Source: Flammeovirga agarivorans (lineage in GTDB: Bacteria; Bacteroidota; Bacteroidia; Cytophagales; Flammeovirgaceae). Taken from it: a stretch of DNA of 64,000 bases. Positions 45,915-55,776 of the stretch are shown in pieces (the stretch's first letter is position 1; every line of letters begins with the position of its first letter). The position numbers and the translations under genes were made by a program. The notes beneath the pieces were generated by a model, which was not told where the DNA came from, did no database searches, and saw only the letters and a program-made list of their open reading frames with translations. The stretch is taken from positions 248,001 through 312,000 of the forward strand of contig NZ_JABAIL010000004.1 of the NCBI RefSeq assembly GCF_012641475.1, read 5' to 3'.

Positions 45915-45922
45915 CAAAGTTA
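45915..45922 (-). promoter_or_regulatory. -7 promoter element of ribH
   Basis: Reads TAACTTTG on the minus strand, an exact TAnnTTTG match 38 bases upstream of the start. The -33 side is unclear. An 8-bp inverted repeat (ATTTTTCG/CGAAAAAT) lies just upstream. Confidence 0.4.
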
Positions 45923-46007
45923 TTAATTTTTCGGGCTTAAAATAACGAAAAATGATCTTTTATATTCTGAATAACTATTAATGTATAGTTTTAATTAAGT
46001 TACGTAT

Positions 46008-47702
46008 TTAATCTGTTTTTACAACACTATTATTTTTCAAAAACGTATTAAATAATAACCCAAAGGAAATAACAGATAGACAGCCAATTACATTATACCA
46101 TAAGAAAGGTACTTCTGTAAAAAAGAATAAATAGATGATAATTCCCTCCGAAATAACTGCTGCTATAAATGTTGGTCGAGCAGTAATTTTCTTGAAAAAG
46201 AATGCGATCATAAATACTCCCAAAATAACTCCATATACTAACGAGCCTAATATATTTACTGCTTCTATAAGAGACCCTAATTTATTAGCAAAAGTGGCAA
46301 ACAATATGGCATAAAGCCCCCAACCTATACTAATTAACTTTGATACGGTTAAGTAATGTTGATCACTAGCATTTGGCTTCAAGATTCTTTTATAAATATC
46401 AATAATGGAAGTCGATGCCAATGCATTGATTTCTGATGATGTTGAAGACATACTTGCAGATAAGATCACTGCGATAAGTAGACCAATCAATCCGGTAGGG
46501 AGATAGTTTATCACAAAGCCTAAAAAGATATAGTTGGTGTCATTTGTGTCGATATTTGGAGCTTCAGCCTCTATTTGTTTAATGATTTGCTCTTTGTGAC
46601 TTTCAAGGTTATCATTGGCTGAAATTAAAGCTGATTTTGCAGTTTCTATATTTGTGCCATTTCCATTCAAAGCCTGTGCATATTCAATAGCTTTAGCTTG
46701 TCTTGTATCAACAGATTGGTTATAGCTGTTCTCAAGATTTTGAAAATTACTCACGTTTGCTTGTGCATCTTCTAAAGCAACTTTATTGAATAGAATAGGA
46801 GATGGATTAAAGAAATAGAAGACATATACCATCGCACCAATAAACAGGATTAAGAACTGCATTGGTACTTTAATCATACCATTAAATAGTAACGCAACTC
46901 GACTTTGTCCAATTGATGCTCCAGATAAATAACGTTGCACTTGTGACTGGTCAGTTCCAAAGTAAGACATCGCTAGAAAGAATCCACCAATTAAACCAGA
47001 CCAAACGTTGTATTTACTAGTGGGGTCGAATTGAAAATCAATAGCATTTAATCTACCTGTAGCTCCAGCAATATGTAATGCATTTGAGAAGGATACTTCT
47101 TCTGGTAACATTTGCACAACTAAAATACCGGCGATTAACATTCCAACGAATATAACAGCCATTTGTAGCTTTTGTGTCTGATTCACCGCTTTTGTCCCTC
47201 CAATTACAGTATAAGCAGTTACTACAATACCAATTCCAATATTGGTGAGATTGATATCCCAACCTAATAAAGAAGAAAGAATTAATGAAGGGGCAAATAT
47301 GGTAAAACCAGCAGCTAAACCTCTTTGTGTAAGGAATAATATTGCTGTTAAGGTTCTTGTCTTTAAATCAAAGCGTTTTTCCAAATATTCATAAGCGGTA
47401 TACACATTCATCTTATGATATATAGGAACTACTGTGATGGATAGAACAACCATTGCTAAGGGTAAGCCAAAATAGAATTGCACAAAGCGCATTCCATCAA
47501 CAAAGGCTTGACCAGGAGCTGAGAGAAATGTAATAGCCGAAGCTTGAGTAGCCATAATTGATAGGGCCACTGTAAACCATTTGGCTTCTTTGTTACCAAG
47601 AAGGTAACTGTTCATATCATTTTGTTGACGAGTTTTCCAAATACCGTAGATAACGATAAACGCCAACGTACCTGATAATACGATCCAATCTAAAATACTC
47701 AC
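46008..47702 (-). CDS. Sodium:solute symporter family transporter with soluble insertion
   Basis: A 564-residue Na+-driven importer of the SSS family, about 13-14 helices. The core is recognisable: SIMATQASAITFLSAPGQAF, AYTVIGGTKAVNQTQKLQ, SYFGTDQSQVQRYLSG and SASMSSTSSEINALAST. About 80 hydrophilic, helix-prone residues (roughly 305-385, rich in Ala, Asn, Gln and Glu) interrupt the usual order of helices. The start codon is GTG at 47702, 7 bases after the stop of the small upstream gene. It ends an operon with a PIG-L deacetylase, so the substrate may be a sugar or sugar derivative. No terminator seen. Confidence 0.9.
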   Translation of the reverse strand: MSILDWIVLSGTLAFIVIYGIWKTRQQNDMNSYLLGNKEAKWFTVALSIMATQASAITFLSAPGQAFVDGMRFVQFYFGLPLAMVVLSITVVPIYHKMNVYTAYEYLEKRFDLKTRTLTAILFLTQRGLAAGFTIFAPSLILSSLLGWDINLTNIGIGIVVTAYTVIGGTKAVNQTQKLQMAVIFVGMLIAGILVVQMLPEEVSFSNALHIAGATGRLNAIDFQFDPTSKYNVWSGLIGGFFLAMSYFGTDQSQVQRYLSGASIGQSRVALLFNGMIKVPMQFLILFIGAMVYVFYFFNPSPILFNKVALEDAQANVSNFQNLENSYNQSVDTRQAKAIEYAQALNGNGTNIETAKSALISANDNLESHKEQIIKQIEAEAPNIDTNDTNYIFLGFVINYLPTGLIGLLIAVILSASMSSTSSEINALASTSIIDIYKRILKPNASDQHYLTVSKLISIGWGLYAILFATFANKLGSLIEAVNILGSLVYGVILGVFMIAFFFKKITARPTFIAAVISEGIIIYLFFFTEVPFLWYNVIGCLSVISFGLLFNTFLKNNSVVKTD

Positions 47703-47709
47703 TTAATTT

Positions 47710-47832
47710 CTAGTTAAAAGCGTTTGAAAACCAATAAAAAAGTAGAATTAACCCTGCCAATTCGCCTAATACAATTGTATATAGCTGTTTCCAGGACTTG
47801 CCAATAGGTGGTTTTTTATCAGATTGATCCAT
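47710..47832 (-). CDS. Small single-pass membrane protein (40 residues)
   Basis: An open frame from ATG 47832 to TAG 47710: a polar N terminus (MDQSDKKPPIGKSWKQL) leads into one transmembrane helix (from YTIVLGELAGLILLFYWF, ending FSNAFN). It lies 2 bases after the deacetylase stop and 7 bases before the symporter GTG, so it is well embedded in the operon. The size and place suggest a companion subunit of the symporter, like other small proteins next to sodium symporters. I do not know a tested function. Confidence 0.68.
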   Translation of the reverse strand: MDQSDKKPPIGKSWKQLYTIVLGELAGLILLFYWFSNAFN

Positions 47833-47834
47833 AA

Positions 47835-50336
47835 TTATTGTTTATTTTCAGGTTTGTAGTTTAACATGTTTGCAAAAATTCTAAAGGCACCAGAAACACC
47901 TGCAGGTAGTTCTCTAAACCAAGAAATACCAGAGTAAATGAATGCTCCTTGCCCGTAATCTGCGACCAAAAGAGCTCCGTCTGCTGGATCTTGATTGGGG
48001 TCCTTCATTCTTAAAATTGGCGTATATTGTGTGCCCCATTCATTAGGGTAGTACAAACCTCTTTCTTGTACCCATCCATCAAAGTCCTTTTTAGTTATTT
48101 TATTAGGATAGCTCATAATTGGGTTACCCTTTGCAAGGATTTCTACAGGACTTTCTTCTACTGTAATTCGATCTCTCGAAAGTTTAAAACCTTCGTAAGG
48201 ACCCACTTGATCAACTTTTAGTCTAAATGATGTATTGTATTGTACGATAACATTTCCACCTTGCTGAACATAGTCCATCAATACAGGTTGAATGTATCGC
48301 ATGTTCTCTAAAACATTATAGGCTCTGATGCCAACTACAATCGCATCAAATTTTTTGATTTCCTCTAATTTTACATTCTCTGGATTAATTATTTCAACAG
48401 TGTATCCTGCAGCCTCCAAAGACTGAGGGACAACATCACCAGCTCCCATTAGATAACCCACTACATCTACATCTCCTCTTTGAATATCAAGTTTAATTAC
48501 CTTTGCTTCTGCAGGCTTAAAAATGTATTGTCTGAAAATATGCTCATAATCTATAGTGTTTAAACCTAGATCGTAAGTGTTGTTATCAATATTAGCAATA
48601 GCTTTGAAAGTGCCTTCACTATCTTTTTTACTAGGTGTAATAGAAACTAAAACCTCTAACTTGTCTCCTTTATTTTGTAAGTTGAAATCACTTGAAGCTG
48701 GCTGTACATTCCAGCCTTTAGGAGTAGTGAAATTTAATGTTCCTTTTATGTTTTTTGTGTTCGAAGTAATTACAGCATTTACTTTTTTAGGTGTATTATC
48801 ACTGAAAATCATAACACTTTGATCTATTTCGATAGAAACAGGTGGGACAACTGCTAAAGGAATATATACTTCACCTCTTGCTGGGTTAACCTTTTTTTGC
48901 CAGATATTAAGTGTCTTCGAAATATTAACACCATTAATGTTTAAAGAAACGATTACAGGTAATGATGGAGAATTTTCTGGAGTTCCTCTTAACTTTTGAT
49001 CATTGACGATATACATTCCTTTTGTTGGCTTTTCTACCAACCAATAAGGTTGTGAGATCGGAAAATCATTAGGGACCTTGACAGTAAAGGATTGTTTGTT
49101 TATTTTATTGATTTCCAGTCTTGTAGACATTTCCTTTTCAACAAGGTTACCTAATTGGATGTTTGCTAAAGAAATATTTTGTCCCGCTCTGTATATAGAA
49201 TTCAAAGTAACTTTTAATGAATCACCTTGTGCAATTAAGGCATCTTCTGTAAGTACTTCAAGGAAAAGTCCTGAACATCTTAATATTAAATCATCAATAA
49301 TATTAGATTTTTTGATGACCCAATAATCTTTCTGATTTAATTTTGATAATTCTTTTTTGATAGCAATTAATTGAGGGATTGCATCTTCAGCTTTCGAAGC
49401 ATTAAAAGTTGATTGTAGCTTTTTGATTAATTCAGCAACCTTAGAACTATTCTCAACTCTTGCCCATGAAGTGTCAATATCTTCCATTGGGTCTTCAGAC
49501 ATTGAAGCTCCATCTAATAATTCAAAATATTCAAGATTTTCACCTCTTTGAAGTGCAGCACCAAACCCTTGACATCTATGTTTTGAACGGGCAGCCATAG
49601 CTATTTCTCCTACAGACTTTCCAAGAACTGGGATATATGTTCCTGTTTCTAGGCTGACAAATTTTGATGCATCAAATGATTCTCCTTTTCCTCTAAAAAA
49701 CCATGAATTTGTATTCCACATAATTCTTTTAGGTTGCCAAGGATCAACATATTTTAATTGTTCTGGATAAACTGTGGAGTCTCCAGCTATTTTAAATGCC
49801 TCTGCAGCAATGATAGCTGATGTGGTATGGTGACCATGAGTTCTTCCTCCTCTGTTTGGGGAGAACCTGGTGATGATAATATCTGGTCGGAATTTTCTGA
49901 TATTCCAAACGGCATCTGCAAGAACTTGGTCTTTGTCCCAAACAGATAAAGTTTCTTCAGGGTTTTTAGAATATCCAAAGTCGTTTGCTCTACTGAATAG
50001 TTGATTTCCTCCATCTACTTTTCTGGCTTCTATCAGTTCTTGTGAACGAAGCATACCTAATTCTTCTCTTATTTCTGTACCAATAAGATTTTGTCCACCA
50101 TCTCCTCTAGTTAAAGCAGTATAAGCTGTTTCATAACCTCTAGATCTTGCAAAGTAAGCAATGACCCTTTGGTTCTCATCGTCTGGATGAGCAGCAAAGT
50201 ACATTACACTACCTAATTGATCTAAATGATTGATGTCTTGTATAATAGATGATACATTTTCTTGATGATCTTTTGGTGTTTGACCCAAGGAGAGTAATTG
50301 CAGGAAAATAAAAAAGGATAGGAGAAGGGATTTCAT
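47835..50336 (-). CDS. PIG-L family deacetylase, large multidomain exported form
   Basis: An exported 833-residue protein. After a signal peptide (1-18) is a PIG-L (LmbE) N-acetylglucosamine deacetylase domain with the metal motif AAHPDDE near residue 48-54 and RFSPNRGGRTHGHHTTSAI (distal His). The middle holds beta-sandwich regions (about 360-620), including SLPVIVSLNINGVNIS and a NEW3-like fold. The C terminus (about 640-830) is a class I glutamine-amidotransferase-like fold (FDAIVVGIRAYNVLENMRYI, GGNVIVQYN) probably lacking catalysis. It starts the operon with the small peptide and symporter and likely acts on an extracellular amino sugar compound. Confidence 0.86.
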   Translation of the reverse strand: MKSLLLSFFIFLQLLSLGQTPKDHQENVSSIIQDINHLDQLGSVMYFAAHPDDENQRVIAYFARSRGYETAYTALTRGDGGQNLIGTEIREELGMLRSQELIEARKVDGGNQLFSRANDFGYSKNPEETLSVWDKDQVLADAVWNIRKFRPDIIITRFSPNRGGRTHGHHTTSAIIAAEAFKIAGDSTVYPEQLKYVDPWQPKRIMWNTNSWFFRGKGESFDASKFVSLETGTYIPVLGKSVGEIAMAARSKHRCQGFGAALQRGENLEYFELLDGASMSEDPMEDIDTSWARVENSSKVAELIKKLQSTFNASKAEDAIPQLIAIKKELSKLNQKDYWVIKKSNIIDDLILRCSGLFLEVLTEDALIAQGDSLKVTLNSIYRAGQNISLANIQLGNLVEKEMSTRLEINKINKQSFTVKVPNDFPISQPYWLVEKPTKGMYIVNDQKLRGTPENSPSLPVIVSLNINGVNISKTLNIWQKKVNPARGEVYIPLAVVPPVSIEIDQSVMIFSDNTPKKVNAVITSNTKNIKGTLNFTTPKGWNVQPASSDFNLQNKGDKLEVLVSITPSKKDSEGTFKAIANIDNNTYDLGLNTIDYEHIFRQYIFKPAEAKVIKLDIQRGDVDVVGYLMGAGDVVPQSLEAAGYTVEIINPENVKLEEIKKFDAIVVGIRAYNVLENMRYIQPVLMDYVQQGGNVIVQYNTSFRLKVDQVGPYEGFKLSRDRITVEESPVEILAKGNPIMSYPNKITKKDFDGWVQERGLYYPNEWGTQYTPILRMKDPNQDPADGALLVADYGQGAFIYSGISWFRELPAGVSGAFRIFANMLNYKPENKQ

Positions 50337-50390
50337 TTATTAAAGTTGTTGAAAGTTCAAGATTTGTGTTCCGAATACGTTAATTAATAG

Positions 50391-50429
50391 ATTACCCTTA
50401 TATCCAAAAAGTTAGGATATAAGGGTAAT
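50391..50429. repeat. Perfect 15-bp inverted repeat without T tract
   Basis: ATTACCCTTATATCC (50391-50405) and its exact complement (50415-50429), 9-nt loop, in the gap after the DUF2911 gene stop and before the deacetylase start. The stem is long enough to fold stably in RNA but no T run follows on either strand, so it is an atypical terminator or an operator. Confidence 0.75.
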
Positions 50430-50454
50430 AAAAGTTGGTTTTTAGCAATAAAGA

Positions 50455-51369
50455 TTAAATATCCTTGTTTGCTTTTTTCCATTTTTTAGATGCATTTGGT
50501 AACCATGCATCGATATTTTTTTGAATACTTCCTTTGAAGTAGTTGTAAGCTCCATCAGGTTTCGCTTCACCTGCTGCTCTTGCACTGATGATAACAGTTA
50601 ATGCTTCATCATACTTCTCTTGTTTAGCAAGAAGTTGAGACTTTGTCCATAGGTTCCAGAAGTAATCTGGACGAACCTTAATCGACTCATCAATTAATTC
50701 TAAAGCTTTTTCTGGATTAGAAGAAGCATAGAAGTTTGATGCGTTTTGGTAAGTTCTCCATGCACCTTGTGCTTCCTTCACAGCTTTTTCAATGTTTGCT
50801 TCAGATAATGATTGAGTTGGTACTTCAACAGTAAAGCTTACCATTGTTTTGTCCCACCATAAAGTAACTTTACCTTCTGTATCAGTTACAGACTCAATTA
50901 AATAAGCTAAACGCTCTTTCATAGGAGCAGCTTGTGGCTTACTTTTAAAAGTTGCTACGTCATCTGCATCAATTGCAGCTTGATCTTGCTTACCATCTTT
51001 GTTGTATGCAAAAATGCTTTTCCCTTTACCATTGAAGTGGAAAGTCCATTCTGCATTTTCTTCTAATGTTAAGAAGATGTTGTAAGTTCCTGCTTTAACG
51101 TCTTTTCCGTTAACCTTAACGTCAGAGCTGAAAGTAATTGCAGTTGGTCCGTTAGCACCTGCTCTCCAAGTTTTACCAAATGGTTCTAACTCACCAAATA
51201 CTTTACGGCCTTTAACTGCTGGTGAAGAGTAATCGATTGAAATTTCAGTAACACCTACTGTTTGTTTTACTGAAGCTGCTGGGGAAGGAGCTGGAAGTTG
51301 TTGTGCGAATACGCTTTGAACAGCGAAGAATAACACTGTTAAAATGGATAGTGTTGATCTTTTCAACAT
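50455..51369 (-). CDS. DUF2911 domain protein with TPR-like C terminus
   Basis: A 304-residue exported protein (signal peptide ending VFAQ). Residues about 25-180 form the DUF2911 beta domain: ASVKQTVGVTEISIDYSSPAVKGRKVFGELEPFGKTWRAGANGPTAITFS and the FHFNGKGKSIFAYNK segment are family hallmarks. The C-terminal part (about 205-300) is helical, TPR-like (FYASSNPEKALELIDESIKVRPDYFWNLWTKSQLLAKQEKYDEALTVI). The family is common in Bacteroidota; no function is known. Single-gene unit. Confidence 0.85.
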   Translation of the reverse strand: MLKRSTLSILTVLFFAVQSVFAQQLPAPSPAASVKQTVGVTEISIDYSSPAVKGRKVFGELEPFGKTWRAGANGPTAITFSSDVKVNGKDVKAGTYNIFLTLEENAEWTFHFNGKGKSIFAYNKDGKQDQAAIDADDVATFKSKPQAAPMKERLAYLIESVTDTEGKVTLWWDKTMVSFTVEVPTQSLSEANIEKAVKEAQGAWRTYQNASNFYASSNPEKALELIDESIKVRPDYFWNLWTKSQLLAKQEKYDEALTVIISARAAGEAKPDGAYNYFKGSIQKNIDAWLPNASKKWKKANKDI

Positions 51370-51528
51370 AATGATTAGTATTTAAATTGAAATTTGAGTG
51401 AATGCTCAAAAAAGTGCTTGAATCTAACAAAAATGAATCAATAAAGGCAAGTTTTAATATAATATTGTTTAAACAATTAATGTTTTTTCAGATATGGCTA
51501 TGGGAAATGATAAAAACCTTATAAATAC

Positions 51529-51557
51529 AAAAAGGCCCCGAAAATCGGAGCCTTTTT
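51529..51557 (-). terminator. Terminator of the AbgT transporter gene
   Basis: A 13-bp stem (51529-51541 with 51545-51557). One position is a C-A mismatch on the plus strand but a G-U pair on the minus strand, and T5 follows on the minus strand, so it belongs to the AbgT gene whose stop is at 51666. Confidence 0.7.
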
Positions 51558-51665
51558 GCTAACCCAAAAACTAACTATTTCTCATTGCAATCGTGTGATT
51601 GCTTTACAAACATAATAATATATTTATAAATAATAGCATTTTAGGGTGATATTAACAAAAATTAA

Positions 51666-53207
51666 TTAATTCGGAAGGTAATGAAGTGGTGAATCTGGCC
51701 CAATTGGTAAACCAACGATCAACCAAATAGCCATTAAAATCACCCATACAATTAAGAATGCAATGGAGTAAGGAAGCATAGTTGCGATCACTGTACCGAT
51801 TCCTGCATTCTTATCATATCTTTGAATAAATGCAACAATTAAGGCAAAGTAAGACATCATTGGAGAGATAATGTTAGTGACACTATCACCAATTCTGTAA
51901 GCTACTTGTGTTAATTCTGGAGAAATACCGACTAACATAAACATAGGTATAAACACAGGAGCCATTAATGTCCATTTTGCAGAAGCACTACCCATTACTA
52001 GGTTAATCATTGCTGCTAAAAAGATAAAACAGATTAATAATGGTATTTTATCTAAGCCAATTGTCTCTAAAAATTCAGCACCTTTAACAGCACAAATCAA
52101 ACCTAAGTTTGTCCATTTGAAATAGGCTACAAACTGAGCAGCAAAGAATACTAATACAACGTAAGAAGACATCGTTTTCATCGACTCGCCCATGCCTTTC
52201 ATTACATCGGCATCATTTTTAAAAGTCCCCGCACCTTTACCATAGGCAATACCACAAATAGCTGCAATAATAAAGATCCATGAAACAATCCCTTTCATTA
52301 ACGCAGACCTGAATATGTTCTCAGGTTCATCAATGCTTCTTAAAAATCCTTCAGAAGGAATAATGCCAATTAAAATGACTGCAAATAATATAAAAGCAGC
52401 AATACCTGCATAGATAAGTCCTTTTCTTTCTTCTTTGGTGAGGTCATGCATTTCCTCAGCAACTTCATCTCCTTTGTACTCTCCTAACCTTGGAATTACA
52501 ATTTTTTCAGTAACTATTGTACCGGCAATACCAATAAAGAAGGTAGATACAAACATGAAATAATAATTACATGCAGCATTAATAGAATAAGACGTATCGA
52601 TAATTTGTGCTGCTTCCTGCGAAATACCTTGTAGTAGAGGATCAATTGTACCTAATAATAAGTTGGCAGAATACCCACCAGATACTCCAGCAAACGCAGC
52701 GGCAAGTCCTGCAATAGGATGTTTGCCAAAAGCTAAAAATATTACTGCGGAAAGTGGTACCAATAAAACATACCCAACTTCACTTGCAGTATTTGATAAA
52801 ACACCAGCAAAGACAACAACAAATGTGATAATCTTTTTGGGTGATTTTAAAACTAATATTCTAATTAAAGTGCCAATTAAGCCACTTCCCTCAGCAATGC
52901 CAATACCTAACATTGCAACAAGTACAACGCCAAGAGGTGCGAAGTTGGTAAAGTTTTTTACAAGCTTAGTCAACATTAAATAGATTCCTTCCTGGGAAAT
53001 AAGGTTAACTACAGTGATTGTTTCACCTGTCCCTGGATGTTGTACACTTAGTCCTGTCTGACCAAATATCCAAGATAGGATAACTACACCAAAGGCAAAA
53101 CCTGCAAATAATGTGGCAGGGTGAGGTAAAGCATTACCAATTCTTTCCACATAACTCAAGAATTTATTTACCCAGTTGGAATTCTGTGTTTGTTCTGAAT
53201 TTTCCAT
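51666..53207 (-). CDS. AbgT family transporter
   Basis: A 513-residue inner-membrane transporter of the AbgT family; members import p-aminobenzoyl-glutamate or export sulfonamides. Helical family segments are clear: [82 protein letters not shown] and the C-terminal [25 protein letters not shown] and [14 protein letters not shown]. No folate gene is adjacent; the substrate is not certain. Single-gene unit with its own terminator. Confidence 0.92.
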   Translation of the reverse strand: MENSEQTQNSNWVNKFLSYVERIGNALPHPATLFAGFAFGVVILSWIFGQTGLSVQHPGTGETITVVNLISQEGIYLMLTKLVKNFTNFAPLGVVLVAMLGIGIAEGSGLIGTLIRILVLKSPKKIITFVVVFAGVLSNTASEVGYVLLVPLSAVIFLAFGKHPIAGLAAAFAGVSGGYSANLLLGTIDPLLQGISQEAAQIIDTSYSINAACNYYFMFVSTFFIGIAGTIVTEKIVIPRLGEYKGDEVAEEMHDLTKEERKGLIYAGIAAFILFAVILIGIIPSEGFLRSIDEPENIFRSALMKGIVSWIFIIAAICGIAYGKGAGTFKNDADVMKGMGESMKTMSSYVVLVFFAAQFVAYFKWTNLGLICAVKGAEFLETIGLDKIPLLICFIFLAAMINLVMGSASAKWTLMAPVFIPMFMLVGISPELTQVAYRIGDSVTNIISPMMSYFALIVAFIQRYDKNAGIGTVIATMLPYSIAFLIVWVILMAIWLIVGLPIGPDSPLHYLPN

Positions 53208-53472
53208 TAAATAAGATAGTTGTGATTTAGTATGTGATGAGTATAACTCATTTCAAGTTGCAATTTAATTAATGGTTTTATTCTTGCAATTGAACTTTAT
53301 CAATAAAAAAGAAAAGGGAAATAGGATCTTTATTAACCATTTCATTTTCTAATAGTTGTATCTATTATATCATTGTGTTAGATGATGTTGATTAAAAAAA
53401 GTATCTATTAATTGTATTAATTATGGATCACTTTATTAATTTGAGATAACAAATTGAACTAAAAAGCATTAT

Positions 53473-55704
53473 ATGGCTTCATCTTTAGATAAAAGACAAC
53501 AACAAGGATTTGGAACAGCTCCAGTATTTTTTACATCAATAAGTACAATTCTAGGGGCAATTTTATTCCTAAGATTTGGGTATGCTGTCGCAAACTTAGG
53601 TTTACTATCCACTTTCTCAATGGTCTTGGTTGGTCATTTGGTAACTATACCAACAGCTATGGCAATTTCCGAGATTGCAACCAATCAAAAAGTACAAGGA
53701 GGAGGAGTCTACTATATTATTTCTCGATCGTTTGGTATTACCATTGGAGGGTCTATTGGTATTTCTCTGTATTTATCTCAAGCAATTAGTACGGCGTTTT
53801 ATATCATTGCATTTGCTGAGGCGTTCCGTCCATTATTTCCATTGTTGGAACAATATGGTATTGTAGATCCAAATTTAAGATGGATTACGATACCAAGTAC
53901 TTTCGCTTTAATTGCCTTAGTGATGTACAAAGGGGCTGATTTAGGTATGAAGACCTTATATATAGTTGTTGCTATTCTTTTTCTGTCCTTATTGTCTTTC
54001 TTTATTGGAACGACAGAATTTGCAGAAAATTTAGAAAAGATAAATTGGTACGGGCATATAGAGGAGAGTGATAGCTTTTTCAAAGTTTTAGCCATATGTT
54101 TCCCTGCCTTTACGGGTATTGCTGCAGGAGTAGGGTTATCAGGAGATTTGAAGTCACCGGAAAAGTCAATTCCTATCGGAACAATGTTCGCTGGTATTTT
54201 CGGTATGATTGTATATTTATTAGTGGCTTATAAACTATCCGTTTCGGCTTCTTTAGAAGACTTAGATGCAGATCCATTAATAATGACAGATATCTCTTTA
54301 TGGGGGCCAATGATACCAATAGGTTTAGCAGCAGCAGCACTTTCCTCTGCAATAGGCTCTATATTGGTTGCACCTAGAACTTTGCAAGCAATTGCTGAAG
54401 ATAAAGTGTTGCCTAATCACGGTGTTAATAAATGGTTGGGTCAGGTAAATAAAGAATCAAACGAGCCAATAAACTCATCTATGATTACCTCTGTTATTAC
54501 ATTGATATTTGTATTAATAGGTGATATTGATGTAGTGGCACAGATTATCACTATGTTCTTTATGGTGACTTATGGTGCTATTTGTTTGATTAGTTTCTTA
54601 GAACACTTCGCTTCAGATCCAGCATATAGACCAGTATTTAAATCAAAGCCTATTATCTCATTAGTAGGAGCATTAATGTGCTTGTATTTGATGTTTAAGA
54701 TATCGGCTTCATACACTTTTATGGCTTTGATTTTTATGGCACTTCTATATCAAATGGTAAGAAGGTTTACCCCAAATAAAGAAGGGTTAAAAGCTATTTT
54801 CCAAGGTGTAATATTCCAATTAAGTAGACAATTCCAAGTTTTCCTTCAGAAGACAGAGAAGGATGATGTCGAGGATCACTGGAGGCCTGCGGTGGTTTGT
54901 GTTAGTAGAAACACTTTTAAGCGTTTCGCTGCTTTTAATCTTGTCAAATGGATTGCCCATAAATATGGCTTTGCTACTTATATTCATTTAATAGATGGAT
55001 ATCTGTCGAAAGAAACCAATAGTCTAGCTGAAAAAGATTTGCATAGGCTGATTAAAATTTCAGACGCAAGCAATTCTAAAGTTTACTTGGATACGATGAT
55101 TAGTCCATCAATGACTTCAGTAATTGCTCAAGTAATCCAATTGCCGTCAGTAGCAGGTAAAGATAATAATATGTTGATGTTTGAATTCTCTAAAAAGGAT
55201 CCTGATGGACTTCAACAATTGATCGATAACTTTAAGTTAATGTCAGTAACCGGTAATGATATTTGTGTTCTCGGTTCTGATGATAGAAACTTTGGGTATA
55301 AGACTGAAATTCATATTTGGTTAACCCCTAAAGATTTAGAAAATGCCAACCTGATGATTTTACTAGCATTTATCATTATTGGGCACCCAGAATGGTCAAA
55401 TGCAAAAATCACTTTATTAGCATGTTTCCCAGAACCTGAAATTGAAGATAGAAGAGAACAGATTCTTGATTTAATTAAAACAGGACGTTTACCAATTTCA
55501 AAGAACAATGTGAAGCTCTTAACTAGGGCAGATAACGTTGATATTAAAACTGTCATTAATCAAACATCACAAGATGCAGACCTTACAATCATTGGATTGA
55601 GATTAGAGGCTGCGAAAAAAATCAATGAGCAAGTATTCTACGGATACGATGATATTGGTGATGTTTTGTTCATACATACTGCAAAAAGAAAAGATATTTC
55701 TTAA
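53473..55704 (+). CDS. APC-superfamily transporter of the SLC12 (cation-chloride) type
   Basis: A 743-residue protein: about 12 helices (residues 15-430), with GTAPVFFTSISTILGAILFLRFGYAVANLGL at the start and YYIISRSFGITIGGSIGISLYLSQAIS in the third helix, resembling cation-chloride cotransporters. A soluble C-terminal domain of about 290 residues (from TPNKEGLKAI) is universal-stress-like (VVCVSRNTFKRFAAFNLVKW ... ADLTIIGLRLEAAKKINEQVFYG), as in SLC12 proteins. Bacterial members may move amino acids or K+/Cl-. It is followed by a terminator, then by the homogentisate-dioxygenase gene. Confidence 0.86.
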   Translation: MASSLDKRQQQGFGTAPVFFTSISTILGAILFLRFGYAVANLGLLSTFSMVLVGHLVTIPTAMAISEIATNQKVQGGGVYYIISRSFGITIGGSIGISLYLSQAISTAFYIIAFAEAFRPLFPLLEQYGIVDPNLRWITIPSTFALIALVMYKGADLGMKTLYIVVAILFLSLLSFFIGTTEFAENLEKINWYGHIEESDSFFKVLAICFPAFTGIAAGVGLSGDLKSPEKSIPIGTMFAGIFGMIVYLLVAYKLSVSASLEDLDADPLIMTDISLWGPMIPIGLAAAALSSAIGSILVAPRTLQAIAEDKVLPNHGVNKWLGQVNKESNEPINSSMITSVITLIFVLIGDIDVVAQIITMFFMVTYGAICLISFLEHFASDPAYRPVFKSKPIISLVGALMCLYLMFKISASYTFMALIFMALLYQMVRRFTPNKEGLKAIFQGVIFQLSRQFQVFLQKTEKDDVEDHWRPAVVCVSRNTFKRFAAFNLVKWIAHKYGFATYIHLIDGYLSKETNSLAEKDLHRLIKISDASNSKVYLDTMISPSMTSVIAQVIQLPSVAGKDNNMLMFEFSKKDPDGLQQLIDNFKLMSVTGNDICVLGSDDRNFGYKTEIHIWLTPKDLENANLMILLAFIIIGHPEWSNAKITLLACFPEPEIEDRREQILDLIKTGRLPISKNNVKLLTRADNVDIKTVINQTSQDADLTIIGLRLEAAKKINEQVFYGYDDIGDVLFIHTAKRKDIS

Positions 55705-55711
55705 ATTGTTC

Positions 55712-55749
55712 TCACCCAATAGGCCATGTGCTTATTGGGTGAATTTTAA
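55712..55749 (+). terminator. Terminator of the SLC12-type transporter
   Basis: Perfect 10-bp stem TCACCCAATA/TATTGGGTGA (55712-55721 with 55733-55742) followed by ATTTTAAT. Confidence 0.7.
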
Positions 55750-55776
55750 TAAACACACATACTTATAAACACTATC

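Noticed and set aside
51494-51562. 22-codon frame over the AbgT terminator
   Set aside because: Too short and consists mostly of the terminator hairpin.
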